From positions 827,501 to 891,500 of the forward strand of contig CAUEEP010000755.1 of the NCBI GenBank assembly GCA_958450365.1: 64,000 nucleotides of DNA, read 5' to 3'. The notes beneath the pieces were generated by a model. That model saw only the letters and a program-made list of their open reading frames with translations. It ran no database searches and was not told where the DNA came from. Below are positions 43,570-56,000 of this stretch, in pieces (position 1 is the first letter of the stretch; every line of letters begins with the position of its first letter). This DNA is from Mesorhabditis belari. Lineage: Eukaryota > Nematoda > Chromadorea > Rhabditida > Rhabditidae. Position numbers and translations under genes: made by a program.

Positions 43570-43705
43570 TGCAAATAAATCAAACGGACCCTTGCTGCCG
43601 GCACAAATGTACCAAATGAGCTGATATTTTGCCAGGTCAAACGGATTGAAAGTGATCATTATATCGGGAACCACGACGAGCACCAGCTCGGCGGCTACAG
43701 TAAGA
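43570..43705 (-). pseudogene. Chemoreceptor-like exon
   Basis: On the minus strand, after TTTCTAG, the frame reads TVAAELVLVVVPDIMITFNP then KYQLIWYICAGSKGPFDLF, which looks like a late transmembrane helix and loop of a 7TM receptor. No further exons of such a gene are evident on either side. The satellite begins just beyond it. Most likely a remnant. Confidence 0.35.
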
Positions 43706-43981
43706 CCTAGAAAGCGATACTTGTTTGGTGTACCCGGTCACCGGCCTATTGTCCTTGTCGTTCGAATGAGCTTCTTCGTTTAGTTTGCCTTGTTGACATT
43801 GGAAATGACACTCTTTAGCCGTTGCGAGACCTGAAGAGTAGGGTCTGTGCTTCGAATTGGTTCGTTGCAATGCGAAGTACCAAAAATTTTGTTCGGAAGT
43901 TCGTAGGAAAAGTTTGCACAATGATTTCCCAAAAAGCATGAATTCTTTCAAGATTTTTTGAGAAACTTGACTATAATTCAA

Positions 43982-44830
43982 AGAGTTTTTGACAAAAGAA
44001 ACCAGAGTTGGCTTCAGGTAAAAAAAAAATAAGAGATTTCTTCAGCTAAAGTGACTTGATCACTTTTTGAGTGAGCAGCTTTTAGACAAGTTTTTAATGG
44101 GTTAATGGATAGGTAATGGATCGCATTGAAAACCTAAAATCAAGTACTTGAAACAGGGAAAATTCGCGATTAAGGCAAATTTTATCGAATGTTTTTTAAC
44201 TTTTCAGAATCACCTATTTTAGCAAACTCTCAGTACCAAGAAGATGAAAGCAATTTTAAAAAAAATAAAGATTATAGAGCGTATTGCTCATTTATATTCG
44301 ATTTACCTGAGAAGGAATCGTTTTTGTGCGTTTTGTGGTGCAAAAAGTGAGCTGAATTTAAGCTGGAAAGCTGGAAAGCTCTAAAATCTCTAAAATCTAG
44401 AAATTTGAACCCAAAGTACATAAAAATCGTTTAGTTAATGCTGTAATAAGATTGTTAAAACTGTAATAAGATATTCTGTGAAAAATTGGCTATTTTTTGG
44501 TTATAAAAATGTATGAAATAATATCAACAAGGAAGATTTTAGAGTTCGAAAAAGGATAGAACTGTATTTGAAAATAGTGAAGCCACCCATTTTCGAAATA
44601 GGTCAACTTCCTTTAGATAGGTTCACGTTCTTTAGATAGATTCTCGAACTCGTTCTTTAGATCTTCAGAACTCATTGCCTACCCCTCATTTATAGCTCAT
44701 TGGCTCGTTGTTTACATCAGCAACCTGTCTTTGACTTTAGCAACTAATGCGTCTAATAGGCAATTGTCTTGTTTGATTGCAACTTTTATTCACTGAATTA
44801 ACTGAAGTTTCTTGCTAGATACTCGGCTTT
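43982..44830. other. AT-rich region without a recognised gene
   Basis: I see no exon-like segment, satellite or paired ends here. It lies downstream of the cysteine-rich gene on the minus strand and contains its 3' flank. Confidence 0.4.
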
Positions 44831-45460
44831 TTATCCGGATCCATTTTGGTAGCAAGCTCCATTAGGGGTGGCGTAGCACTGAGCTTCAATTGTCGCATTG
44901 TTGTTAGCTGTCGAGCAACAGACACTGAAACATTTGAAGGTATTACTGAATGTACTACAGAAGGTATTGCACAAGCTATTACAGAAGCTATTCTTGGTAG
45001 ACTGTAGTCATTCAACTCACCCAGTGTAGTTCGCGCCACTTGGATTCGCGCAGCTACCCAATCCGGCTTGACACCTTTGCCAGCATTCAGTGTAACAACC
45101 AGTGCCCACCCATCTGAAAGTTAGCTGTATAGCTGAATAGCTGAATAGATGAATAGCTAAACATTACAGTATTTGTGAAATCTTTAAACAAACTGTCCAG
45201 ATCCTTGTGCAATCGGACAACTGCACAACTCCCATCCCTTTCCTTGGAAGTTAAAACCGGTTGTAGTTGAAATCGACTGACCCTTGCAATAATCCTAGAC
45301 ATTTCCTTGACAAATAGATCTATATTGTTTACTTGACAAGCTGATATTCTCATCGCAGTAGTATAGCTGGTCGGAAGTTTTGTGAATGTTCCATAAGAGA
45401 CCATGAAGAGAGCGGAGACAACGAGGATTGAGTACGACTGGAATACGGTAAGCTTATCGG
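44831..45460 (-). CDS. Small cysteine-rich secreted protein, intact member
   Basis: Four minus-strand exons: a hydrophobic N-terminal piece (YSILVVSALFMVSYG) near 45440-45310; an exon from about 45296 to 45195 with DYCKGQSISTTTGFNFQGKG then ELCSCPIAQGSG; one from about 45113 to 45021 with GTGCYTECWQRCQAGLGSC; and a last one near 44915-44831 with CCSTANNNATIEAQCYATP and a TAA stop. Donors are GT (CA/gtttgt, GG/gtgagt) and the frames join. The start codon is uncertain, since the ATG in frame sits late in the hydrophobic piece and a first exon may be missed. Relatives lie at 46560, 62040 and 63385. I do not know the function; the spacing of cysteines suggests a disulfide-rich extracellular protein. 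Confidence 0.6.
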
Positions 45461-46559
45461 TATTTTGATTGGCTTACTTATGTCCTATATGTAAGTTCAG
45501 CTTTCAACTCACAGTTACCTCCTAGAATCGCTTTAAAGAGTTTTATTTTTGGCGCTGAACTTGGCCCTGGTTAGGGTGAGGCGTGCCCAGAGTCTGTATG
45601 CCGACTAGGTATAGCCGGGTGAGGCCAAACAACACCGAAACCAGGACTAGCCAGGGCCAGGCCAAGTCCTGCTGAAAATTCGTGAAAAGTTTTCTTTTAA
45701 CTAACCATTTTCGTAGATTCGGAAGTAGCGAGACGAGACGAGAATGCCCGAGTTTGCTATGATTTTGAAAGTCTTTCCTTTCAGCCTTAAATATCAACAA
45801 CTCTTCACCCACTCACATTCACAAACGCAACTAATCTCAGCTGTAAAGTGGAGATCCCAATCAAATTCCGAAAAAAAACCATAAAGAAAAAGCCAAAAAA
45901 TGACCGCAAAAGTCGTAAAATTTTGAGCAAAACGACAAATGATCAAAAAAAGTAGAATTTGAAACGAGGACAGCTCACGTTTCAGTAAAACAACCATAAG
46001 CTTTGGTTTTGGAAAAAAGCACGTTTGTAGACTAACAGCTAAGAACAACGTTTCTCCAATACCTGAACCAGTCAATCAGACAGATCCAAGAAATAAAGCT
46101 GTACCAGGGAGATCTAGCTATGACGATCAGGGGTTTGAGCCTGTCAGCCAGCCCTGGACTGGTCTTACCTTGCCCAGACTTGCTTTGACTTGCCTCACCT
46201 TTGGTACAACTCTGGCTATTGGCTAGACTCCTTCTTGACTTCCTTGACTTGCAAACTGAACTTGAGGTTTGACACAAAATTGAGTCACTAAAAAAGTTGC
46301 AGTCTAATAAGGCACTAGTAATACCGTGAAACACGCGTATAAAAGGAAACCTCATTTCCTTTTTAACGCCTACACTCGTCTCCTTCCCCATTTACTCAAA
46401 AAAGAATGTCAACCAGATGTGCTGGCCAAATGACATGAGCTATATTCGACGCCGAATTCAAGCCCACCACATCACTTTTGAGTGCCTTAGAATCTACTTG
46501 ACACTGGAACATTTCAAGTACAGTACAGAAGGTATTCTACATGATTGACTGTAGCCATT

Positions 46560-46830
46560 CAACTCACCCAGTGTTGTTGGAGCCGCTCGGATTGTAGCTA
46601 CACATCTCTGTCAACATTCAGCAGTAACAACCAGTGACAACCCATCTGAAAGTTAGCTGAACAGCTGAAGGGCTGAAGAGCTGGATAGCTGAATATCGTC
46701 TCTTTAAACAAACTGTCCAGATCCTTGCGCAATCGTACAATTGCACAAGGTCCATCCCTTTCCTTGAGAGTCGAAACTAGTCGAAGTTGAGATCGATTGA
46801 CCCTTGCAATAATCCTAGAATGTTTTCATA
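46560..46830 (-). pseudogene. Decayed paralogue of the cysteine-rich secreted gene
   Basis: The minus strand reads DYCKGQSISTSTSFDSQGKG and LCNCTIAQGSG near 46815-46710, then after CTTTCAG a second exon whose frame hits TGA soon after VVTGCYC. The intron between keeps the TTTGTTTAAAG start of the intact copy. No last exon is seen. 45461-46559 holds no gene I can support. Confidence 0.65.
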
Positions 46831-47232
46831 GCCTTACATAGCTCAAACAGCAACCTTACTTGACATGCTGCTGTTCTCATTGCAAGAGAATAGGTGTTGG
46901 GAATGTAAACGATTTGAGTTTGATTTGAGATTCGGATTGTTCATAGCCGATTCTATAAAGTCGACAAATAAAATTTGACAAATTATCTTTAGTTCATGTC
47001 TTTCCATAGTTAATCTCAAAAAAATCTCTTCTTTAAAGCTTGATCAATCTTATCATAATCAGTAAAATTTCAGAGTTTCTCACCAAAATCTATGATGACT
47101 TGAAAACGCCAAAAAATCAACGAGAAAATGTGATGATTTGTGGAAAAATTTGGGTGAATTTATGAGTTTTATCTATTTTCTATTTTCTATTTTCTTTATT
47201 TCTTTATTTTCTTTATTTTCTTTATTTTCCAG

Positions 47233-47495
47233 TATACGAATGAAGGCTGGAATGTGATAAATGAACAATGTCTATCAACAGATGGAATCAATCCCTATTC
47301 AAAGTTCATCAATAACACTGTCCCCGCGTATCAATTGGGTTTAATATTTGTAAGTTTTAGAGAAAGAAAACGACTCAAATTGAAATTAAAATTGAAATCT
47401 AGATGAACCCGAATGGATTCTGGGTTGGGGTTGAGAATTTTCGACAAAATGGAAGAACTGGCTACAAAGGGATTTGCTCGTATCCGATTTTCTAG
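47233..47495 (+). CDS. Last two exons of an unidentified protein
   Basis: After TTTTCCAG at 47232 a frame reads YTNEGWNVINEQCLSTDG and on to QLGLIF/gtaag; after AATCTAG at about 47401 it continues MNPNGFWVGVENFRQNGRTG and ends SYPIF with TAG at 47493-47495. The W, C and WVG spacing recalls extracellular lectin-like folds, but this is weak. I cannot find upstream exons in 46900-47230, so it is partial or has a long first intron. Confidence 0.45.
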
Positions 47496-47870
47496 ATAAA
47501 TATCGATGAGTAATCTTTTCAATAACCCTTGTCAACGATTTATTAACTCAAATCAAATCTCTCATTTCTCATTCCATCCAATTTCTGCTCTTTTCTATAC
47601 TTTTCTGCTCTTTTCAGCTCTTTTCTACTCTTTTCTATTCTTTTTTATCTTTATCCCTTTCTGTTTTCCTTTTAATTTGACTCTCATTCCATCAAATTCC
47701 ATCAATTTCCATCAATTTCCATCAAATTCCATCAAATTCCATTCAATTTCTGCTCTTTTTCTAGAACTGCTTACAAAGGGATTTGCTCGTATCCGATTTT
47801 CTAGATAAATATCGATGAGTAATCTTTTCAATAACCCTTGTCAACGATTTATTAACTCAAATCGAATCTC
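47458..47870. repeat. Duplicated gene 3' end (47460-47570 and 47763-47872)
   Basis: The last coding codons, stop and about 75 bp of 3' sequence (AAGGGATTTGCTCGTATCCG, then AATAACCCTTGTCAACG) recur about 303 bp downstream. The stretch between is T-rich with TTTTCTACTC and TCCATCAATT repeats. Confidence 0.85.
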
Positions 47871-47883
47871 TCATCTCTTTCCA

Positions 47884-48000
47884 TCAAAAGCCTTCAAGTC
47901 CTTCACCTCCTTCAGCTCCTTCAACTCCTTCCAGTCCTCGAAAAGCTCCAGTTGTTATTGTCGTCAATTTGACTATCACTACCGAGCTCCCGTTTCCGGT
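47884..48000 (-). pseudogene. 3' fragment of a cysteine-rich family gene
   Basis: Minus strand VVIVKLTTITTGAFRGLEGV and repeated EG units match the C-terminal part of the copy at 62040 (VTVKLTTTTIGAFGGLEG). The cysteine-bearing exons are absent. Confidence 0.5.
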
Positions 48001-48229
48001 CATTGCTGGTGACCATTGCTGGCCATTGCGGGTCCTTGGTATCTGAGATTCGATTTTCGGGCTTGGAGGCAAAGCATGCACTGGTATGCGACTCTTTTCT
48101 TACTTCACGTTACTGCAGTTACCGTACTCCAGTTACCGTTTGGATTCGGAGGCCCGAATCTCCCGGAGCTTAGAAGCGTTATAACTACCAGAATTCACAT
48201 CTCAATTACATTTTCATTTGTTAGCTTAT

Positions 48230-48300
48230 TTTTGAGTCTGCTGCCGAATCCAATCGTTCTCTCTGTGCTGCTTTCTCTCGGTGCTGTGAGAAAAAGCCGC
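48230..48300 (+). pseudogene. Short mariner transposase scrap
   Basis: SAAESNRSLCAAFS in the plus strand equals the N-terminal KSAAES...SLCAAFGDG region of the mariner at 34501. Nothing else of the element remains nearby. Confidence 0.4.
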
Positions 48301-48515
48301 CATCGATTTGTTTTCGGCAAATCTAAAGCTAAAGGAGCATAAGTCGCTGTTTTTTTCTTTATCAATTCGTTCCTTTTGTTCATTTTTTGCGACTTCTTTC
48401 TTTTCAAATATAATTGCGTATTTAGATTCAAATTTGTAAGAAAAAGCAAGTACAAAGATTGGATTGGAGATTGGGAAATTTCGGGATTTGTCACGAGATT
48501 CGGCATTGCAGCGCA

Positions 48516-48612
48516 TTTTTGACGATTTTTGACGATTTTTGACTGTTTTTGACTGTTTTTGACCATTTTTGACTATTTTTGACTATTTTTGACCATTTTT
48601 GACTGTTTTTGA
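48516..48612. repeat. 10-bp repeat GACTGTTTTT
   Basis: About ten units of TTTTTGACTG with CCAT and CGAT variants; a shorter array of the same unit lies at 48745-48795 next to a copy of the same GAGATTCGGCATTGCA sequence. Confidence 0.85.
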
Positions 48613-49624
48613 CTGTTCCATGGGTACAACAATAACTTCATATAAAAAGCTACCGTATCCTCATAATTTTTGGCGCAATATTTATAATGTTTCCTTTATA
48701 ATGATTGGGAAATTTCGGTTCGGCGAGATTCGGCATTGCAGTGCATTTTTGATCATTTTTGACCATTTTTGACCATTTTTGAACTTTTTTGAGGAGCTGT
48801 GTGCACGCTGAGCCAAAAATCTTTTCGAAAGACATTTTAGACAAAAAAACATCATATTAGAAAAGAAATCAAGACAGAAATGTGTTTTTTTTTTTGAGGC
48901 AGAAAGTTGAGATCTCGTACAAAAAGAGAAGAAGAAGAAGAAGAAGAAACAAACGATCGTCTAACTCATTTTGAGCGTTACTTACACAGTTACCGTACTC
49001 CAGGAGTTCCTTGTTCAGACGTTTTCTAAAAGTTGGAAAAAGCCACCGTACTTGGGGCCCTTAAAACTTGATGTCTAAGCGTCGTGTGGAGGTGGTGGTC
49101 GCCGATTTGGGCACCGATTTCGTCTAAACAAATGCTAGTTTTGAAATCCAAACTCGAAATGGGGGAATTTTTGAAGATTTTACAATTGTATGGCTTCTTA
49201 AACTTGTGATTTTTTGTTTTTTTGTTTTTTTTTTGAGGCATTCTGGGGGTACAAAAGTTTCAAATTGAGTTAGAAGTTTTTTTAAATGAGTCATAAAAAG
49301 TGGGAGAGATCAGTGAAACCGACAGCTTGGAAACCCATATGAAAAGTTTTAGCATGGATTTTTTTGGCTTTTTGACTTTTTAAACCCAAAAACATAAAGG
49401 TTCCATTGTCAATATCAACTCTTGGATCAACTCTATCAGCTCTCTTGAACTCGAACTGTGTAAATGGACCTTGAGTTTTACTTTGGATTGAATTTTAAAC
49501 TTACCGTACTTGTCTGCTTGTCTGCTGTCTGCAACTGAGTTCTGCTTGTCTTTTTATCATAAAACGTAAGCCCTTCGCTGAGCCGCTGAGCTCGTTTTTG
49601 TTGTATCCAAGCATTACAACTAGT

Positions 49625-49830
49625 AATGGCTGGATAGCTGGATGGCTGGATGGCTGGATGGCTGGATGGCTGGATGGCTGGATAGCTGGATGGCTGGATA
49701 GCTGGATGGCTGGATGGCTGGATGGCTGGATGGCTGGATGGCTGGATGGCTGGATGGCTGGATGGCTGGATAGCTGGATGGCTGGATGGCTGGATGGCTG
49801 GATGGCTGGATAGCTGGATGGCTGGATGTA
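49625..49830. repeat. 8-bp satellite GGATGGCT, about 25 units
   Basis: GGATGGCT with occasional GGATAGCT. 48800-50085 otherwise shows no gene, only scattered TACCGTACTCC motifs of the kind seen through the guanylate cyclase introns. Confidence 0.93.
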
Positions 49831-50085
49831 TTCCAGGGGCTCCTTGTTAAGACGTTTTCTAAGGAAAAGCTATTTCGGGGCTCTTTGAACTTGCATCCCC
49901 TGGCCATTGCTATGCTTTAAATTTGCCACAATGAAATCCTTTCAATTTTTGTAAACAAAGCTACCGTGCCCCTAGAATTTTTGGTGGAAAAATCACAATA
50001 TTTTCTTGGCGTTTCCTCCCAATTCATAGAATTCATCGAAATATTAGAATTTTCTGGTAAAATATATAAAATTCACAAACAAAAA

Positions 50086-53000
50086 TCATTCAATCTCATC
50101 ATAATCAGGCAATTTCTGTGTACTTGACGATTCCATTCTCGTCTCATGATCCATTGGTGGAGTTGTCGAAGTTCTCGTCGAGAAACGTGGCGGTTCCTGT
50201 GTTTTTGTCGGTGGCGGTAAATCGTCGTTCCTGGAGGTGGCGATTGGTAGAGTTGTTGTACCGATGGAACGAGCGTTCAACCAATACGTCTCCATCACTC
50301 CCTTTCCCTAGATTTTCGATTCAATGACATCCAGATTTGAAAGATCTCTCACTTTTATGATCACCTCTCCTCTTGATTCAACTTCATAGCCGCCGATTCG
50401 ATTCAGTAGAGAGCAAGCGTCATTCGACATGTGAATTTTGCCAGCTGAAAAGCTGCCAGCTTTGAGGTTCTTGAAAAGATGTTTTGCTCACGTTTCCCGT
50501 TGCTTTCCATCCTGGATGCTGTGTTTACTGTGTCACCGAATAAACAATATCTGAAAACATTAGGATTTGAGTACGGCAACATTTTTTAAAGTACACTACG
50601 GCAACACTTTTTTCTGTCATTTAAGAGACTATTCAGGGCATTACGGTGGCCTTGCGTTTTAGTCCAAATCAATCGAATTATACCTCGGCATGGCTAATCC
50701 GACTACTCCAGCCACACAAGAGCCCGAATGCATTCCAATTCGGAGATTAATTGATTCAGCGGGGAGGTGAGGGACACGGAAGAGCTGAAAATTGGTTGGT
50801 TATTGGGTTGTTACGAGTCTAGGCCAGTCTTTGAGATATAGGTCATATCAGAAACCTATCAGAAATGATATTAGTTTGATGTCACCAGGGAACCCCCTTA
50901 AAGTTGAATTTCAGGAGCGATCTGATTCCGAGATGAGAACATCCCGAAACCGCTTTCAAATCCTGCTTATCATAAGGTATTTTTGAGAGAAAAGCCTCCA
51001 CAGTTTCTGCCAATCTTGCACTGCCAGCAGGCTAGAGAACAGTGTAGGCCTATCTACGCAAAAAAGAGGCTGTTGGGTCAATTATCCAAACCTCAGAAGA
51101 TGTGTCACATCAAACTAATATCATTTAAGAGGTTTCTGATATGACCTCATATCTCAAAAAGCCTGCTGGCAGTGCTTTGGCATTGGCAGAAAGATTGGCA
51201 GAAACTGTGGAGGCTTTTCTCTCAAAAATAGCCTATGATAAGTAAGATTCGGTTTCTGGATGCCGTTAACAATTTTCACCTCGGAATCAGAACGTTCCTG
51301 TAATGTAACTTCAAAGGGTTGCCTGGGCAGGAGCTAGACCCGGCCTTGTGATGCCTGGTTTGGTCTTCTTATATTCTAAATCCATCTATTTTCTCTTACC
51401 TGCACTGCTCTCAAAAAGTTCAACGACATCTCGGCGATTTCTTTCACGTGTTGGATTCCATTTCGGTAGGGGAGACCAGAGACACAAAGATAGCCATCAC
51501 CGATTGTTTCCACCTGAAATTCCAGAAATGAACTTGTTTTTGAGGCAATTCTAGAGCAATCCTAAGCAATCCTAAGCAATCTTAAACAATCCTAGAGCAA
51601 TCCTAAACAATCCTAAGCAATACTTTGTAAACAGAATGTTGCTCGATGATCTGATCAAATGTGGTGTAGAGATCGTTGAGGAGGTTGACGATCTGAAAAG
51701 ATTTAGCTGAGAAGAGATGGCAACTGGCGCTTTTTACTTGTAAGGGCGTGCATTTTGCAGCCAAATTCGTGAATCGAACCACATCGGAGAAGAAAATTGT
51801 GACACTGTCGAAAGATTCCGGCTCGACCGATTGTCCGAGTTTCAGCTTTTCAGCTACTTGTCTAAAAATTGTTGAAAAACCCGCTGTGACATCCAGTTTT
51901 TACTTTGGTAACAGCCGATACAGCAATACAGTACTGGAAAGGCTGCAAAAGAAGCTACAGTAGTTCTTAGCTTGTCTCCAAGCTACAGTAACTCCTAGCT
52001 TGTCTCCAAGCAGTAATCTATAGTAATGATTCGGACACGTATAAAAACTAGGTGCACGATAACATTGGCTGAATATCTTATATCTTAAAGATGCAAATTT
52101 TAAACTCAGCCCACTTGGGTGCTTGAATTAGAAAGCTCTTGAATTGTGAATGAATTAGAAAGCTCTTGTTTACTCAGAATCGTTATTAATATATGAAAAA
52201 TAACCAGATGACTGAATATCTCTGCAAATTTTAAAACCCCAACTCACTTGGGTAACATCCTATGCAACAGCAAATCACTCTTCTTCTTCTCTTCCACCAA
52301 TTCTACCATCCGATCTTCTACCTGTAACCGAATGCGATCGAAATCCCATCCATTCCATCCATACCTCTTTTTCCAATGTCTCTGCATACGATTCCATTAA
52401 CCCAAAAACGTGATCCATCAAATTTTGTTGTCCCTTGTTTCCTTGACTCTAAAGGTTTTTCTTTAGAAGGTTTTTCTCTTTTTCAGGTTTTCAGCATTTC
52501 CCTTTAAATTGGAAGTCATTTACCATAGATTTGATGATTGTGTTTACGGTGGAGATGTTTGGGCGAGCCATCGGCTCCTCCGACCAACAATCGCGGATCA
52601 TATGAAGCTAAATGGAATTATCTTTTGAGACTTTTGAACGATCTGGAACGCACAAGAACCATCTGGCTTACCAGAGCTCATATGAAGCTAGGAAACAATA
52701 GCTAGAAACAATAGCTAGAAACTTTGGAGCCAAAAACCTTTTGCACACAATTTGCCTCCTAGCTTACCATGGCTGGGTTTAGCTCCATTTCTTCATTCAC
52801 GTTTAGCTCAGGACGAACCAGTACATGTGACGACCCACGTTTAATCATGTACAAGATTTCTGAAATTTCTCAAGGTTTCTGCTTTCCAGCATTCGCAAAA
52901 CCTTCGACTTTTTCGTCACGATTATCCAAATCGTACGCCGTCTTCCTAGTGACGACTTCCGAACAGATTATCGCGAAAGCATAGATATCGGCTTCTCTCG

Positions 53001-56000
53001 TTCCCCCGCTTTCTGGATGTCGCAAAAGCTCTGGAGCTAGCCAGAGTTGTCCTAGAATCGTTTTTGATTGCTTTGAAAACTGGAAAAGCCAATCTGGATG
53101 TGATGCTTGAATTCTCAAAACTGAGCCCACTTTTTCTCTCCATCTTTTCCCCTCGCCGGAAAGTCGTGCATCCAAATCCGCTCACTTTCAACACCCATCT
53201 CTCGTCGATCCAACAAGTTTGAGAACTGAAATGACCAATCTGGATAGCATACTTGAAGGGAATGTTGTCCCTAGGGAATGTTGTCAAGTCAAGGTCGAGT
53301 TTTCATCCGGACTCTGGCTCTGCTGTTAGTTTTTCTGTAATGGGAGATATTGGGTATACAAAATTACAAAACTCCTCACTTCATAAATGTGTTCTGATGA
53401 CCTAGTGGTCGAGGTGGTTTAGGCTTTTTGCCCTGGTTCAAATCCCTTCACTGCCCACTTTTTGCCCTGATTCGAATCCCTTCACTGCCCACTTTTTGTT
53501 TTGTTTAGTTTCCATAAACTATTTTGATGAGAAATTGATGAGAAAAGCTTGTAAACCAGCAGAAAAAAAGACCAGATTTTGTAGGTGTTATCCCCGTTAC
53601 AGAAAGGTTCCGGAAAAACTAGCAGCAGCAGCAGAGTCAGAATCCGCGATCTTGACTCGATCTTGAAACTCGATCTCGACATGACAACCTTCCCCAGTAC
53701 TGGAATGACCCTGGAATCCCTGGAATAACCAAACTGGATGTCATGCTTGAATTCTAAGAGTTACAAACCACAAATTTCCGTGAAATCCAAGAAACGAGTT
53801 CTGGATGAATTGCAGTCCCGCAATCAGATCTCGAATCAATGACATGGCAAAGAAAGCATCCAAATTGATTGATCCTTTCTGGATGACATCCTGGAATCAG
53901 TCTTGAGAGGTACAGTACAGTACAGTACAGTCAGTACGGTACAGTACAGTCAGTACAGTCTGAGAATTGACTTTAACAAAGAGCTACAGTACCTCTAGCG
54001 TTCCCCTGGCCGCGTATTTCCAAATGGACATCATCGGCGAGTGATCGAGGCAGATTCCGATGAAACGGTGCACGTGATCGTGCTCCATCTTTCGGAGCTG
54101 TAATTTTGGATGTCATCGAGTAGTTTTTGAGGAAAAAGAGTGAGTAATTTTGAGTGATTTGAGTTGGGCACCATCTACCCGGATTCCTCACCATTCTGAA
54201 CTCGGCAAAGTCCTCATGGGTCAATCTGGGCAGAGTTCTGTATTTGTACGCGGAAACCGGCTCATCTGGACGAAATCTTGGAAAAGTTTTGAAATTTCAG
54301 CTCACCATTCATTGTAAAATAGGCAAGATTCGTTGTTTCACTTTTGCTGTTCACGGAGAATTTTGAAGTCGAGGATTTGGATGAACGAGAAGAGTGAAGG
54401 GAATACAGACTCTTCTCTTCGTTCTGGAAAGAGTTTAGAATTGGAGCTTGTCAAGAAATTGACTCTTTTTGTTTTGCCAGGTCTTTCCAGCAGAAGAGAC
54501 GGGATTTGCCATTCGGCGTCCTGGCGTTCTCGTTCTCGACGCTTTTCCCTGAAGGACGGGGTTTGATGGAATAGAACTGATGGAATGGAATAGAACAAAG
54601 GCCAGTTTGGCATGTTTTGGTCTCGATTTTTTGATCTGAGTCTGGAATTGAACTAAACCAGACCGAGTCTGGAATTGAATTAAACCAGACCGAGTCTGGA
54701 CCCAACAGTACTGACCCAACAGTACAACAGTACCCAACAGTGTCAAAGCACGGTCTAATATACCATTCTTAATCTTGATTCGATTGTTGACCGGACTTTA
54801 AAAAGATGATCGGAATTTGGTGGTTGGATTCAAATTCGTGACCTCTCGCTTACACCGACAAGTGCTCCTTACCGCTAGAGCCTTTTGCCTTACGAGGTAT
54901 CTTGGATCCGTCAACTCGGGCTCTACACTTTCAACTTTTGGCTCTTTAGCCTCGAGGTAATAATAGTTTTTAGACAAAAATCTCTTTATCATTTTTTCTC
55001 CGAACCTGAAAATATAAAACATGACTGATAAGAAGAGAAGGCCGAAAAGAAGAAGAACCGATGCCCCGATCACAATGTACATTCCACTCTTTGCCCAATC
55101 AGTTAATGGACAAGTTGTGCCATCAAAACTGAAAAAGATCAAGGAATTATTGATCTCGTCGACAGCTACCCGCAAATCGGCGTTGCAAGCGGTTGAACGC
55201 CTCCTCGCACCGCCCAAACGGTTTTCGATGCATCCTCATAGGTCGGGTTAGCCAGCTGAAGGTTTAAATTCAATTTTTGAGAATTTTGGATATCACAGCT
55301 TACAATGTAATCATAATTCCCAGCCCAAGTGAAATTTGCAAATTGGGATGAGGTTCCAGAAGGGGTGATTGCATAGAGATACATCTTTGGAATCCGAGTC
55401 ATGTTTGGAGTCATTTGAATGGATCCCGACCACCCTAGGGTACCGTCATTTAGATGAATGAATGGGAGGGAAAACCTGTAAAAGCGACTGTCGACCGGAC
55501 TTGGTTGAAAATTGATTGATTTCTCGAGCCTTTGACTGGATCCAAGGCAAGCGAGCCATTCAAACAATAGACGTACCACATAAAGGCATCGTAGAGTTGA
55601 GGGGCGAACGAACCGATCTGAGAGGAGGGTGAATGAGTGCTTGGAGTTTCCTAGGGTTTGTAAGCCAGGCAAAGCCAGGCAGGCCGGATTCTACCGGAGC
55701 CAGGCAGGCCGGACTTGAATCAAGAGGAATTAAGAACTTTAGATCAGTTTCCTAAGGTTTGTAAGTTGGGTCAAAGCCAACCAAGCAAATCAAACAAACA
55801 GAAATACAATTCTGCGGTTTTGCTCATCTAAAATCATTTTGACTGGGATAGAAAAGTAGTCAAAAATGACAAATTGCATGATCATACGATTTGGACACTT
55901 TCGTTGGACACAGCAGCTCAAATTTGCATTTCATGCGGACATTTCATGCAAATTCAATAAAATGAGTCTAAAAGCTTGCCCCGCTATATTTCTGATCATT

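Noticed and set aside
45543..46391. Minus-strand genes of about 90-120 residues
   Set aside because: No signal peptide, domain or family resemblance; the content looks like untranslated or repeat DNA.
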